The position numbers and the translations under genes are program-made. DNA of 64,000 nucleotides from Pseudooceanicola pacificus. Its GTDB lineage: Bacteria > Pseudomonadota > Alphaproteobacteria > Rhodobacterales > Rhodobacteraceae. A model generated the notes under the pieces. That model had not been told where the DNA came from, ran no database searches, and saw only the letters and a list, made by a program, of their open reading frames with translations. Shown in pieces: positions 44,863-52,908 of the stretch; positions within the stretch are counted from its first letter, which is position 1, and each line of letters starts with the position of its first letter. The DNA is taken from NCBI RefSeq assembly GCF_009789075.1, contig NZ_WNXQ01000004.1, positions 248,001 through 312,000 on the forward strand. Reading direction: 5' to 3'.

Positions 44863-45327
44863 CCACGAGGCTGAAGACGACCCGTTTTTATGCCCCGAAC
44901 AGGCTATGCGCGTGATTACAGACGATCAGATCCCCCTGCCCGGGCACCTCGGGTTTTTGGGGCCCCTATGGCAGGCAGGCTGCCCTTGTTGCTCTGCCAT
45001 GACCTTTCAGAATCACTGCGCTATGCAAGTTGGAACCGCGGAAATATCCTGTAAACGCTTAAGGTTAGGTCACGCGGGCAGGAAATCTGTTGCAGCAGCC
45101 CGGCCTGGCGAAACGCAGTCTTTTCCTTTTATGATCAGCACGTTAGAGCGGCCAGTCGGCGGGCACCATTTTTGGTGTTCCGTATAACCTTAGTACCAAA
45201 TTTAGATTCTTCTTGCCGGACTCAGGCGTTCGTGGCATTTCCATTCTGACGGCAAAACGCGTCAGACGCGGCTTCGACCGTCAGAACGATAAAGAGCCTT
45301 AGCAAAGGCCATGACAGGCGACAGTAT
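44863..45327. other. Region upstream of repA
   Basis: About 465 bp without a credible gene. It has patches of lower GC and a short hairpin (CACC...GGTG around 45165-45177). Its last 90 bases contain the repeats listed separately. It should hold the repABC promoter; no boxes were assigned with confidence. Confidence 0.5.
45244..45286. promoter_or_regulatory. Inverted repeat upstream of repA, possible RepA autoregulation site
   Basis: TTCTGACGG (45244-45252) and CCGTCAGAA (45278-45286) are exact reverse complements. A further GTCAGA lies between them at 45261. The element ends 41 bp before the repA ATG. RepA proteins of repABC plasmids repress their own operon by binding inverted repeats near the promoter, and this is the best candidate. 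Confidence 0.5.
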
Positions 45328-46527
45328 ATGGATGATCGAAACACGGGCTACGCGCAAGGCGTAGGCTCTTCCGACATCGGGGCGTTCGCAGACAGTCTTG
45401 CCGAGTCTCTTGACCGGCAGATGAAGGTTGCGTTCGAACCCGAAGAGCGAAAATCCCTGCGCCGTTTCAGCTCCACCGAGGTCGCTGAACTGCTGCGCGT
45501 GAGTACGTCGAACCTGCGCAACCGCCACAAGGATGGCAGTTTCCCGGAAGTCCACACTGACGGGCGCGGTCACAGATTTTATACCGCCGAAGAAGTCGAC
45601 GCGCTCCGCAACATCCTGGCGCGGACCGGGAAGAACGCCGAGGCATACCGCCCCGGTCGCCGAGAGGGCGACCGCCTTCAGGTCATTTCGGTTGTGAACT
45701 TCAAGGGCGGCAGCTCGAAGACAACGGCTACGATCCATTTGGCACACCGGTATGCCCTGCGCGGCTATCGGGTGCTTGTGCTGGACCTCGACCCGCAGGC
45801 CAGTCTGACAACCTTTTTCGGTTTCCGGCCCGAGCTCGAATTTGCCGACGGCGGAACGATCTATGACGCCTTGAGGTACGAAGATCAGGTTCCGCTCTCG
45901 GAGGTCATCCAGAAGACGTACTTCCATAAGCTCGACATGGTGCCGGCCGGCTTGATGCTGTCCGAATACGAGACCGAGACAGCGAACGCCCTGGCGCGCA
46001 GGGTTCAGCCGATTTTCGCGGAACGTCTTGCTCTGGCGTTGGAGGAAGTCGATTCCGAGTATGACATCGTCCTGATCGACTGCCCTCCGCAGTTGGGCTT
46101 CCTGACATTGACGGCATTGGCAGCGTCAACCGGCCTTCTCGTGACGGTGGTTCCCGGCATGCTCGACATCGCGTCGATGAGCCAGTTCCTCAAGCTCGCT
46201 TCGGAAACGGTCAGGGCCGTGGAGGAGGCGATCGGGCGGCAGGTCACCTGGGACTTCGTGAAGTTCCTGATCACCCGCTACGAGCCATCGGACGGGCCAC
46301 AGACACAAATGGCTGGCTACCTGCGCTCTATCCTCGCGGGCCAGGTCATGACGGAACCGATGCTGAAGTCGACGGCCATATCCGACGCCGGCATGACCCA
46401 GCAAACCATCTACGAGGTGGACCCCAGCCAGCTCATTCGCAAGACGATTGACCGGGCAGTGACCAGCGTGAACAGCGTTGCCGACGAACTGGAGCAGACA
46501 ATCCAAATGGCCTGGGGGCGTCGCTGA
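45328..46527 (+). CDS. repA: Plasmid partitioning protein RepA (ParA-type ATPase)
   Basis: This is a 399-residue RepA of a repABC module. An N-terminal MerR-like helix-turn-helix (FSSTEVAELLRVSTSNLRNR, about 47-67) binds DNA. The deviant Walker A VVNFKGGSSKTT lies near residue 122, with LVLDLDPQASLT and the Walker B region IVLIDCPPQLGF. It segregates the plasmid together with RepB and represses the operon. Full family length. The stop overlaps the repB start by one base (TGATG). Confidence 0.95.
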   Translation: MDDRNTGYAQGVGSSDIGAFADSLAESLDRQMKVAFEPEERKSLRRFSSTEVAELLRVSTSNLRNRHKDGSFPEVHTDGRGHRFYTAEEVDALRNILARTGKNAEAYRPGRREGDRLQVISVVNFKGGSSKTTATIHLAHRYALRGYRVLVLDLDPQASLTTFFGFRPELEFADGGTIYDALRYEDQVPLSEVIQKTYFHKLDMVPAGLMLSEYETETANALARRVQPIFAERLALALEEVDSEYDIVLIDCPPQLGFLTLTALAASTGLLVTVVPGMLDIASMSQFLKLASETVRAVEEAIGRQVTWDFVKFLITRYEPSDGPQTQMAGYLRSILAGQVMTEPMLKSTAISDAGMTQQTIYEVDPSQLIRKTIDRAVTSVNSVADELEQTIQMAWGRR

Positions 46528-47486
46528 TGGCCCGCAACATCTTCAACCAACCTCCGAAAGACGAGAAAGAGTCGCTTGCCCCCTCCCCTGCCCCGGCCAA
46601 GTCCGCGAAACTCCCCGGCTCGGTTGGCGGATTGCGGGATTCCCTGCGAGAGATCACGGCCAACTCGATCCGCGATATCGAGCCCGACCGGATCGACATG
46701 GACGGTCTCCGGGATCGCCTGATCCTGGAAGACGGAGGCATTGACGATCTCGCCGAAAGCATTCGCAAGCATGGTCAGCAAGTGCCGATCATGGTCCGCC
46801 CCTCGGACCAACCGGACCGGTATCGCATTGTCTACGGCCGTCGCAGACTTGCCGCCATTCGACGGGTTGGCGGAACGGTCAAGGCAATCGTTCGAACGCT
46901 CGATGACGATGCCTCTCTGATCGCGCAAGGCCAGGAAAACAACCTGCGGCTGGATCCGTCATTCATTGAAAAATCATTATTTATCAAAGAGATGCAGGAA
47001 GCAGGTTACAAGCCGGGCGTCATTCAGGACGCCTTGGGCCTGACCCGGCAAGGCGTGTCGAACCACCGTGTGGTCATCGAGCAGCTGCCCGACGAGCTTG
47101 TCCGGCTTATCGGCCCGGCTCATGGCGTAGGTCGACGCCAATGGGGCGATCTGGCTGCGCTGGCAGAGAAGGTGCCGCTTGTCGACGTTGCGCGTGCGAC
47201 ACTTGCCGCGCTCCCTGATAGCACTCCAAGCTCTGACAGGTTTCAGGCTGTCTACGTCGCTTGCTCCAGCAAGGCACGCGGCGCGGCCAACCAGGGCACC
47301 CGTGGCCAATCGACCGTGATAAAGGACAAAAACGGCAGCCAAGTCGGCACAGTGTCCGTCGATGGCAAGTCGATCGCTATCAAGGTCACTCGCAAGGATA
47401 ACCCGGAATTCGGCCAATGGCTTGAAGAGCGCGCGGAAACCACGCTGCGGCAGCTTTTCGAACAATGGCGGAATGAAAGAGGCTAG
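46527..47486 (+). CDS. repB: Plasmid partitioning protein RepB (ParB-type)
   Basis: This is a 319-residue ParB-family protein. It contains the ParB/Spo0J nuclease-like fold with KHGQQVPIMVRPSDQPDRYR, YGRRRLAAIRRVG and GQENNLRLDPSFIEKSLFIK. The helix-turn-helix is at about 165-190 (GVIQDALGLTRQGVSNHRVV). It should bind the parS palindromes found in and after repC. The N-terminus MARNIFNQPPKDE has the short motif that typically stimulates RepA ATPase. Translationally coupled to repA. Confidence 0.95.
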   Translation: MARNIFNQPPKDEKESLAPSPAPAKSAKLPGSVGGLRDSLREITANSIRDIEPDRIDMDGLRDRLILEDGGIDDLAESIRKHGQQVPIMVRPSDQPDRYRIVYGRRRLAAIRRVGGTVKAIVRTLDDDASLIAQGQENNLRLDPSFIEKSLFIKEMQEAGYKPGVIQDALGLTRQGVSNHRVVIEQLPDELVRLIGPAHGVGRRQWGDLAALAEKVPLVDVARATLAALPDSTPSSDRFQAVYVACSSKARGAANQGTRGQSTVIKDKNGSQVGTVSVDGKSIAIKVTRKDNPEFGQWLEERAETTLRQLFEQWRNERG

Positions 47487-47545
47487 GGGCACCAGACCCC
47501 CGGCCGCAACCATAAACACGAGCAGAGGAGAAAGACGAAGGCCAG

Positions 47546-47599
47546 AAAGAAAAGAGCCCCCCAAGGTTTCCCCCGGAGAGCCCTCATCATCTGATTAGC
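47546..47599 (-). ncRNA. Candidate antisense counter-transcribed RNA (incA-type) between repB and repC
   Basis: On the minus strand a promoter TTGACT (47634-47629), a 17-bp spacer and TACATC (47611-47606) would start an RNA near 47599. About 15 bases later comes a hairpin in which CTCTCC pairs with GGGGGG (with G-U pairs) and GAG with CTC, followed by TTTTCTTT ending near 47546. The size, about 54 nt, and the location match the small antisense RNAs that limit RepC translation in repABC plasmids. Not verified experimentally. Confidence 0.65.
47554..47585 (-). terminator. Candidate terminator of the antisense RNA
   Basis: On the minus strand, a stem of about nine pairs (three GAG/CTC pairs, then six C-G or U-G pairs, with a two-base bulge) is followed directly by a U-rich tail. 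It is the intrinsic terminator expected for the counter-transcribed RNA. Confidence 0.5.
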
Positions 47600-47605
47600 A
47601 CCTGT

Positions 47606-47634
47606 GATGTAGCAATCTCCGACATACCAGTCAA
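47606..47634 (-). promoter_or_regulatory. Antisense promoter in the repB-repC gap
   Basis: TTGACT and TACATC are separated by 17 bp, close to the sigma-70 consensus, reading towards repB. It is the best-formed promoter seen near the rep genes and explains the antisense RNA. Confidence 0.6.
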
Positions 47635-47736
47635 GAGTCACCGATTCGGTGGACGTCTTTTTATTGCCTTTTCTCGCCTGAGGCAGCGGGAAGAGCCGGG
47701 GAAGTTGTGGGCCGCACAGGCCGTCGTTCAACGAGC

Positions 47737-48792
47737 ATGGCATTCACAAAACTCACCGTTCAACCCTTGGGCGCGGGCGGGGGCACCCCCGCCACGTCCA
47801 CACCTGAAACTGACATCTGGGCAGTCTTTCGCGCGCTCAGAGACACGCGCAGCCTGTTTGGTCTCCGTCCCGGGCATGTTCAAACGCTGCAGGCAATGCT
47901 CAGCTTTCTCAAGCCGGGGCATGGAGACACGGTATTCGCGTCCAACACCGAGATCTGCCGCCGGATTGGCGGGATCGACGAACGAACCCTGCGCAGGCAC
48001 ATTGATCGTTTTGTCGAACTCGGCTTCATGACGCGCCACGACAGCCCAAATCGCAAGCGCTACCGGGTGAAGTCGTCGCAAGGTCAATCCATCAGCTACG
48101 GCTTGTCGCTCGCTCCCTTGCTGGTGCGTGCGAGCGAGCTGCTGGCGGCCGCCCAAGAGATGGAGAATGCGCGCCGGGACCGGGTGTTCCTGCGAAAGCA
48201 GATCCTGACCAGGCTTGCGCAACTCGACGAGTTTGACCCCGAAAACGAACACACTCTTCAGATCCGTCGAATTCTTCGGAGGAAGCTCTCGATCACGGAA
48301 TATCGTGCCCTGCTCGACGTACTGGAAAGTGATTGCAAGCAGCTGTCCACCGCGGTGGACGCACCGGATACAGTGCAACTGCCCGCCAATGACGGACAAA
48401 TTGTCCGGCACCATTCTAAGTCTGAAAAAGAACAAAAAGACTTAGAAAGCCCGAGCTCCACGGAAGCCCCTGCCCTGCAAACGCTCACATCCGTTTGCGA
48501 CCAGGCAGCATCCTTCGCTACGAGGCCGCTTGGAAGCTGGCCCGACGTGGAAAGCCACGCCAGGACACTCGCACCAATGATGGGAATCCACGAAAGCACC
48601 TTCGAACAGGCGGCGATGAAAGTCGGCTCTCAAAAGGCATCCTGCGCCATCTTCATCATTCTCCAGATGGGCACCCGTATCCGTGACTTCGGAGCGTATT
48701 TCCACAGCATCACGCTTGGTCGCAGGGAAACCGACTTCAATCCGTCGCGCCTGCTGGACAGGCTCTCTCAGTCAGGGGCTGTTGCAGCGTGA
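47737..48792 (+). CDS. repC: Plasmid replication initiator RepC
   Basis: This is a 351-residue RepC, the initiator of repABC plasmids. The N-terminal half has WAVFRALRDTRSLFGLRPGH, VFASNTEICRRIGGIDERTL (winged helix) and a DSPNRKRYRVKSSQGQSISY stretch typical of the family. The C-terminal half ends with FGAYFHSITLGRRETDFNPS. The ATG at 47737 gives the normal family start MAFTKLTVQP; an in-frame GTG at 47707 is possible. The AT-rich middle (about 48390-48450) probably contains the origin, and one parS palindrome lies inside the gene. Confidence 0.95.
   Translation: MAFTKLTVQPLGAGGGTPATSTPETDIWAVFRALRDTRSLFGLRPGHVQTLQAMLSFLKPGHGDTVFASNTEICRRIGGIDERTLRRHIDRFVELGFMTRHDSPNRKRYRVKSSQGQSISYGLSLAPLLVRASELLAAAQEMENARRDRVFLRKQILTRLAQLDEFDPENEHTLQIRRILRRKLSITEYRALLDVLESDCKQLSTAVDAPDTVQLPANDGQIVRHHSKSEKEQKDLESPSSTEAPALQTLTSVCDQAASFATRPLGSWPDVESHARTLAPMMGIHESTFEQAAMKVGSQKASCAIFIILQMGTRIRDFGAYFHSITLGRRETDFNPSRLLDRLSQSGAVAA
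48345..48360. other. parS-like palindrome 1 (inside repC)
   Basis: GTCCACCGCGGTGGAC is a perfect 16-bp palindrome inside the repC coding sequence (codons for LSTAVDAP). The same 16 bases recur twice downstream. Repeated perfect palindromes around repC are the RepB-binding centromere sites of repABC plasmids. Confidence 0.8.
48393..48447. other. Candidate replication origin within repC
   Basis: The 15-bp palindrome CGGACAAATTGTCCG (48393-48407) is followed by a 10-bp perfect inverted repeat (TTCTAAGTCT at 48414-48423 and its complement at 48438-48447) around an A-rich 14-base centre. This is the most AT-rich part of repC, where origins of repABC plasmids lie. It is 33 bp from the first parS palindrome. 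Confidence 0.5.
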
Positions 48793-48793
48793 C

Positions 48794-48809
48794 GTCCACC
48801 GCGGTGGAC
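48794..48809. other. parS-like palindrome 2 (just after repC stop)
   Basis: An identical 16-bp palindrome begins 2 bp after the repC stop codon. A site at this position is common for repABC partition centromeres. Confidence 0.85.
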
Positions 48810-49904
48810 ATGTCGTGAGACGGAGAGGGGCTGAGGAAAAGATGCCTGGAAGTGAGATCGGGGAAATGGCTTCCGCCCTCCGGCGTGGAAGCATTCTGAT
48901 GGCGAAAGCTGCCGGGAACGTCATCCTGTCCCCCTCCCGGACTATTCCCTTTGCCAAGTTCGTGCCGAGCCAATCCACTGTCCGGCGCATCAAAGTGGAC
49001 CTTCTCGCTGATGGAACGTCTTTCCCAGACCTGACGCCATTGGTGACGCCGCGTTTGAAACCCGCCGCCGCGGCCCCTGCCCTGCTCTCCATGCCCTGTG
49101 GCTACAACCCCGGCATAGGTCAGCAGCCCGGAGATCCGGCACCTGAGACGGATGGTGAGGACGCTGGACACGCCCGGCTGTGTGCCGAGTATCAGGCGCT
49201 AGACAAAGGGTACGAGGGCAGGGATGAACTCCCCGGTGAGACGGACGCGAATCTTGGCACACCGGACGCGGCTACGGACCAGCTCCAAGCCCAGCCCTTG
49301 GTCTTCGCCAGAGAGGAGATCGCAAGGGCAGGGGCCTTTGTGGCGCTTGATTGCCTTGGCGGGCTGTCGGTCCGAAGGGGCTTTGTGCTGAGCATGGATG
49401 AGGCCGGGCAAGACGCCCATGTCCACCGCGGTGGACAGGCGGCAGACGGGCAGGGCGCTGAACTTTCAGATGCCAGCATATCGGATGGCATCGGCCCCGG
49501 CACGCCGTTCAGATCTGCGTGTCAAGCGCCTGGCGCGACCGTGCCCAAAGGCGAGAACGGGTGCTGCCTGAAGCCTTGGCCGGAAAAGCTGGTCATGGAA
49601 CTGACGGCGCAACTCCCCGACCACCGTAAGACGGGCAAGATGGCGACCGAGGCCAAGCACCTGCCGAGGGCTCGCAGCCGCCACGATCTGGCGGGGAAGG
49701 GCAGGGGCGTCCAGGCCTCCCCAGTCCGATCAGGCCGAAGGGGCCGACCTTCCCGACGTCCAATCTGGCGATCTGTCGAACCGTGGAGGACAGTCGGTAC
49801 ATCGGCCTGTCAGTTGCTGAAACCGGCGTCGCGATGCAGCCCAGCCCGTTGATGCACCAGAAAATACCTGGCTCCGCTCGGATCGGCCTGCTCTAGGCCC
49901 TTTA
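48810..49904. other. About 1.1 kb downstream of repC without a confident gene
   Basis: The plus strand has an open frame from an ATG at 48841 to 49852 (336 codons), but it lacks a ribosome binding site and any recognisable domain. In DNA this GC-rich, long chance frames are common. Minus-strand frames here are short and equally unmarked. The only clear signal is the third parS palindrome. The stretch may be a centromere region or decayed coding sequence. Confidence 0.5.
49421..49436. other. parS-like palindrome 3 (downstream)
   Basis: This is the third exact copy of GTCCACCGCGGTGGAC, 627 bp beyond the second. Spaced copies allow RepB spreading and pairing. None was seen elsewhere in the window when reading through. 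Confidence 0.8.
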
Positions 49905-50579
49905 TCACGGCTCAGGTCGTTCGCTTCCAAGGCCCATTTGCAGGAAGCGCATCAAGGCCCGACGGAATTCCTCCTGGTTCGCCCGGTCGACCCGTCCTCC
50001 AGAAATGCGTTCTATCCGGTTGGCCGATCCGACGGCGCAGAGGGCCATGACGACGGCATTGCTCATGAACTCGTAGCGCCAGAACATTTCCTCTTCCGGC
50101 GTGTCCGGGGCCGCGCGGGCGAGGGCCTTGACGAACAGCTTTGCCATGGGATCGAAATACGTCTTCGAAACCTTCAAGGTCCGCTCCGATGGCGACAGTC
50201 GGTGGTGCACGATGAGCCGGGCCAGCAGCAGGCCTTCGACCTCTTCACCGTCCGCGAGATAGGGTTCGACGAATATCCGGATAATCCTGTCGGTCGACGG
50301 GCGCTCGTCTGCCGCGAGACTGTCGATATAGGCCTTGAGATTGCTTGTCCGCTTCTTGTTCGCAGCCTTCGCGATCCGTTCAAACACTTCCTCTTCAAGG
50401 GACTCCTTGGAACCGAAATAGTAGCTGACGGCCGCAACGTTCACGTCGGCTTCGCCGGTGATGTCCCGCAGAGAGGTCCCGCCCGGGCCGTTCCGCGCAA
50501 GCACCCGCTTTGCGGCCGCGAAGATGCGTTTCTTGGTGTCGGAGTCCTTGTCGGAGGTGGTGTTCGCGCGTGCTGTCAT
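49905..50579 (-). CDS. TetR-family transcriptional regulator
   Basis: This is a 224-residue TetR regulator. The N-terminal HTH (about 15-62) reads KKRIFAAAKRVLARNGPGGT, then LRDITGEADVNVAAVSYYFG, the standard signature, followed by SKESLEEEVFERI. The C-terminal domain resembles the AcrR/CerR type. It lies 111 bp downstream of a cyclase gene on the same strand and is probably made from the promoter at about 51.8 kb. That promoter carries a 19-bp motif repeated at two other promoters of this cluster, the likely binding site of this protein. Confidence 0.92.
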   Translation of the reverse strand: MTARANTTSDKDSDTKKRIFAAAKRVLARNGPGGTSLRDITGEADVNVAAVSYYFGSKESLEEEVFERIAKAANKKRTSNLKAYIDSLAADERPSTDRIIRIFVEPYLADGEEVEGLLLARLIVHHRLSPSERTLKVSKTYFDPMAKLFVKALARAAPDTPEEEMFWRYEFMSNAVVMALCAVGSANRIERISGGRVDRANQEEFRRALMRFLQMGLGSERPEP

Positions 50580-50690
50580 GCGGGTGCAACTTCTGGAATG
50601 GGGGCGCCGCCTTGCGAGGGCGCCCTGACTGCGTACAGGCCCGAGGGGCGGATGGTTGTCATGACACCAGGTTCGCCCACCGGACCCCCG

Positions 50691-51674
50691 TCATTTGAAA
50701 GCCATGGGATTGATGACTCCACTGACCGACCCCGGAATATTGAGGGGCGCCGCGGTGAAGAAGAACTCGTATCGTCCATCGGCGGCGCAGTGATCGGCCA
50801 GATCCTTCAGATAGAAATTCTCGCCCATCGTCAATCCCATCATGGGTATGACGATCCAGTGCCACGGCTGGGAAATACCTGGCGAATTGTTCGGGCGAAC
50901 CTCGCACCCCCAGGTATCGAGGGCAACGGCAGCGACCTCCTTGGCGTGCAACCATTCAGCCGTTTCGAACGCCAGCCCGGGAGAGTCGCCGCCACCGTAG
51001 TTGCCCCAGCTGCCGAGTTGCTGGCGGTGTTCGAGGTTCCCCGTCCTGACCATGAGGAAATCGCCGCGCTGCACCGTCACCCCCTGACGGGCAAGCGTGT
51101 CGTCCAGGATGTCATTGGTGATCGCGAAGCCTTCCTCCAGGACGTCAACGCCGAGGGCCCGGGCCACGTCGATCAGAACGCCACGACCGGCGAACCTGTC
51201 CTTTGCCTTTTCGATCCCGCATTTCCGCGCCCCGAAGCTGCTGACCTCGGTGGCGGGATAGCCGTTGTACATCCGGTCGCCGAAGAAGACATGGCTCAGC
51301 GCGTCCCAATGGGTCGCGGACTGAAGCGGCATGATGATCCAGTCGTCCGCCCCCCGCAGGCCCATGTGGTCAAGCGCCCCTGCTACGGCATCGGTGCCGG
51401 TCATCCGCATCAGGTGGATGGGGTTCGTCCGGATCTTGCTTAGGGTCTGGGGGCCGTCCTTCTCGAACGGAAGCCCGAGCGAAAAGCGCGCGCCCTCGGT
51501 CACCAACTGCGCCGCTTCGGCGACCATCCGGGGCGTGACAAAGTTCAGGGTTCCGATCTCGTCGTCGTCACCCCATCGACCCCAGTTCGACAACCGCCTG
51601 GCGTAATCGTCAAGATCGGCTTTCGTAATGGCATGCGGGTTGCCCCGCGCGAAGCGTTCCTGTCTTTCAGACAT
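50691..51674 (-). CDS. Cyclase-family (kynurenine formamidase-like) metal-dependent hydrolase 1
   Basis: This is a 327-residue protein of the cyclase/KynB-like fold. The metal motif appears as THWDALSHVFF (H-x-D-x3-H, near residue 108), followed by GIEKAKDRFAGRGVLIDVAR and GDFLMVRTG. Near the C-terminus are FETAEWLHAKEVAAVALDTW and PWHWIVIPMMGLTMGEN. Known relatives hydrolyse N-formyl amides, carboxylic amides or lactones. The ATG at 51674 is the preferred start. It is divergent from the amidohydrolase at 51857 and has a close paralogue at 52909. Confidence 0.88.
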   Translation of the reverse strand: MSERQERFARGNPHAITKADLDDYARRLSNWGRWGDDDEIGTLNFVTPRMVAEAAQLVTEGARFSLGLPFEKDGPQTLSKIRTNPIHLMRMTGTDAVAGALDHMGLRGADDWIIMPLQSATHWDALSHVFFGDRMYNGYPATEVSSFGARKCGIEKAKDRFAGRGVLIDVARALGVDVLEEGFAITNDILDDTLARQGVTVQRGDFLMVRTGNLEHRQQLGSWGNYGGGDSPGLAFETAEWLHAKEVAAVALDTWGCEVRPNNSPGISQPWHWIVIPMMGLTMGENFYLKDLADHCAADGRYEFFFTAAPLNIPGSVSGVINPMAFK

Positions 51675-51787
51675 GTGTTCACGAGCCTCATGTTTGGGGC
51701 GAGGGGCCGAAACCATCCTCAATTTCAGGCATCCGGGGGTGGCGCGATCACCCTTGTCACGCCACCTGTCGAATAATTTAAAAGCTT

Positions 51788-51806
51788 GATTAAAGCAACT
51801 GATTTA
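51788..51806. promoter_or_regulatory. Shared 19-bp motif, copy 1 (cyclase / amidohydrolase divergent promoter)
   Basis: GATTAAAGCAACTGATTTA. It matches copies 2 (59762) and 3 (61555) in the layout GATTWAAKCA-NN-TGATTTA, an imperfect inverted repeat of TAAATCA and TGATTTA. It lies between divergent genes and would also control tetR through the cyclase transcript. Confidence 0.65.
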
Positions 51807-51856
51807 CATATACGACCGGGGTCATTCTGCGTCAATCCCGGGGAGGCTTCGGACGG

Positions 51857-52813
51857 ATGGGTAAAGGGATCTCGGGCGGCTACAGGGTTGTCGCATTGGA
51901 AGAGCATTACGGGGACCCGCATGTCAGACAGGCCCTTGGCCGGCCGGAATCGGCCCTGACCCGGCGCCTGGAGGAGTTCGGGGCCGCGCGGCTGCAGGAC
52001 ATGGACCAGACCGGGATCGACGTGCAGGTGGTTTCGCACAGCGCCCCGGGGTTCCAGGCCCTGACCGGCGCCGAGGCCGTGGCCCTGGCCAGGACTGTCA
52101 ACGACAGGCTGGCCGATATGATGGCCGTCGCACCCGATCGTTTTGCCGCTTTCGCCAGCCTTCCGACCGGTGACCCCGAGGCCGCCGCCGACGAGCTGGA
52201 GCATGCGGTGGTCGACCTGAAGTTCAAGGGCGCCAACATCAACGGCCTGACGCAGGGTCGATTCCTTGACGAGCCGGAGTTTCGCCCGCTTCTGGCCAGG
52301 GCGGCGGCATTGGGCGTGCCGATCTACCTTCACCCGTCCTTTCCCCATCCCGAGGTGTCGCGGATCTATTATGGCGACTACGCCCGGACGCATCCGATGT
52401 TCGAGACGGCAGGGTGGGGGGCGACGGTGGAAACCGGCACGATGGCCATGCGCCTGGTGCTGAGTGGCGTCCTGGACGAACATCCCGGGTTGCAGTTCAT
52501 TCTTGGCCATCTGGGGGAAGGCATTCCCTATCTGATGGAGCGGATTGACGAGACACTGGCGCGCGACACGCCGATGAAGGACTTCCGCCGCTACTTCACC
52601 AAGCATTTCTCGGTCACCACCAGCGGCTTCTTCTCCGACACCGCGCTTGCCCTGTGCATTGCGGAGATGGGGATAGATCGGGTGATGTTCGCGGTGGACT
52701 GGCCCTATGTGTCCAACAGGGCGGCCGTCGACTGGTTCTCGAAGGTCGACATCGACGAGAGCGCCAGACACAGGATCCTGAGCGCGAATGCGGCCCGCCT
52801 TCTTGGCCTGTAA
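51857..52813 (+). CDS. Amidohydrolase (amidohydro_2 family, gamma-resorcylate decarboxylase-like)
   Basis: This is a 318-residue TIM-barrel amidohydrolase. The opening VVALEEHYGDP corresponds to the EEHF/EEHY metal motif of the decarboxylase-type branch (gamma-resorcylate decarboxylase, ACMSD). Further ligands are HPSFPHPE near residue 161, GHLGEGIPY near 219 and the aspartate in FAVDWPYVSN near 280. In that branch the metal site decarboxylates or hydrolyses aromatic and related acids, but the product here is not decided by sequence. GGGAGG lies 10 bp before the ATG. Both neighbours are paralogous cyclase genes. Confidence 0.88.
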   Translation: MGKGISGGYRVVALEEHYGDPHVRQALGRPESALTRRLEEFGAARLQDMDQTGIDVQVVSHSAPGFQALTGAEAVALARTVNDRLADMMAVAPDRFAAFASLPTGDPEAAADELEHAVVDLKFKGANINGLTQGRFLDEPEFRPLLARAAALGVPIYLHPSFPHPEVSRIYYGDYARTHPMFETAGWGATVETGTMAMRLVLSGVLDEHPGLQFILGHLGEGIPYLMERIDETLARDTPMKDFRRYFTKHFSVTTSGFFSDTALALCIAEMGIDRVMFAVDWPYVSNRAAVDWFSKVDIDESARHRILSANAARLLGL

Positions 52814-52908
52814 CAGGGAGCGGGGCCAGTCCCGGCCGGCGGCGTCCGGACTGTCGCGCGCCGGCCCGAGTATCTGGCCCGTGTCCGGCGCGCCGACGAT
52901 GTGCCGTT

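Noticed and set aside
47487..47736. Small protein gene between repB and repC
   Set aside because: The short frames lack start signals. The gap is better explained by the antisense RNA and the repC leader.
49938..51443. 501-codon plus-strand frame opposite tetR and cyclase 1
   Set aside because: The minus-strand genes show family motifs. The plus frame crosses the gap between them and has none.
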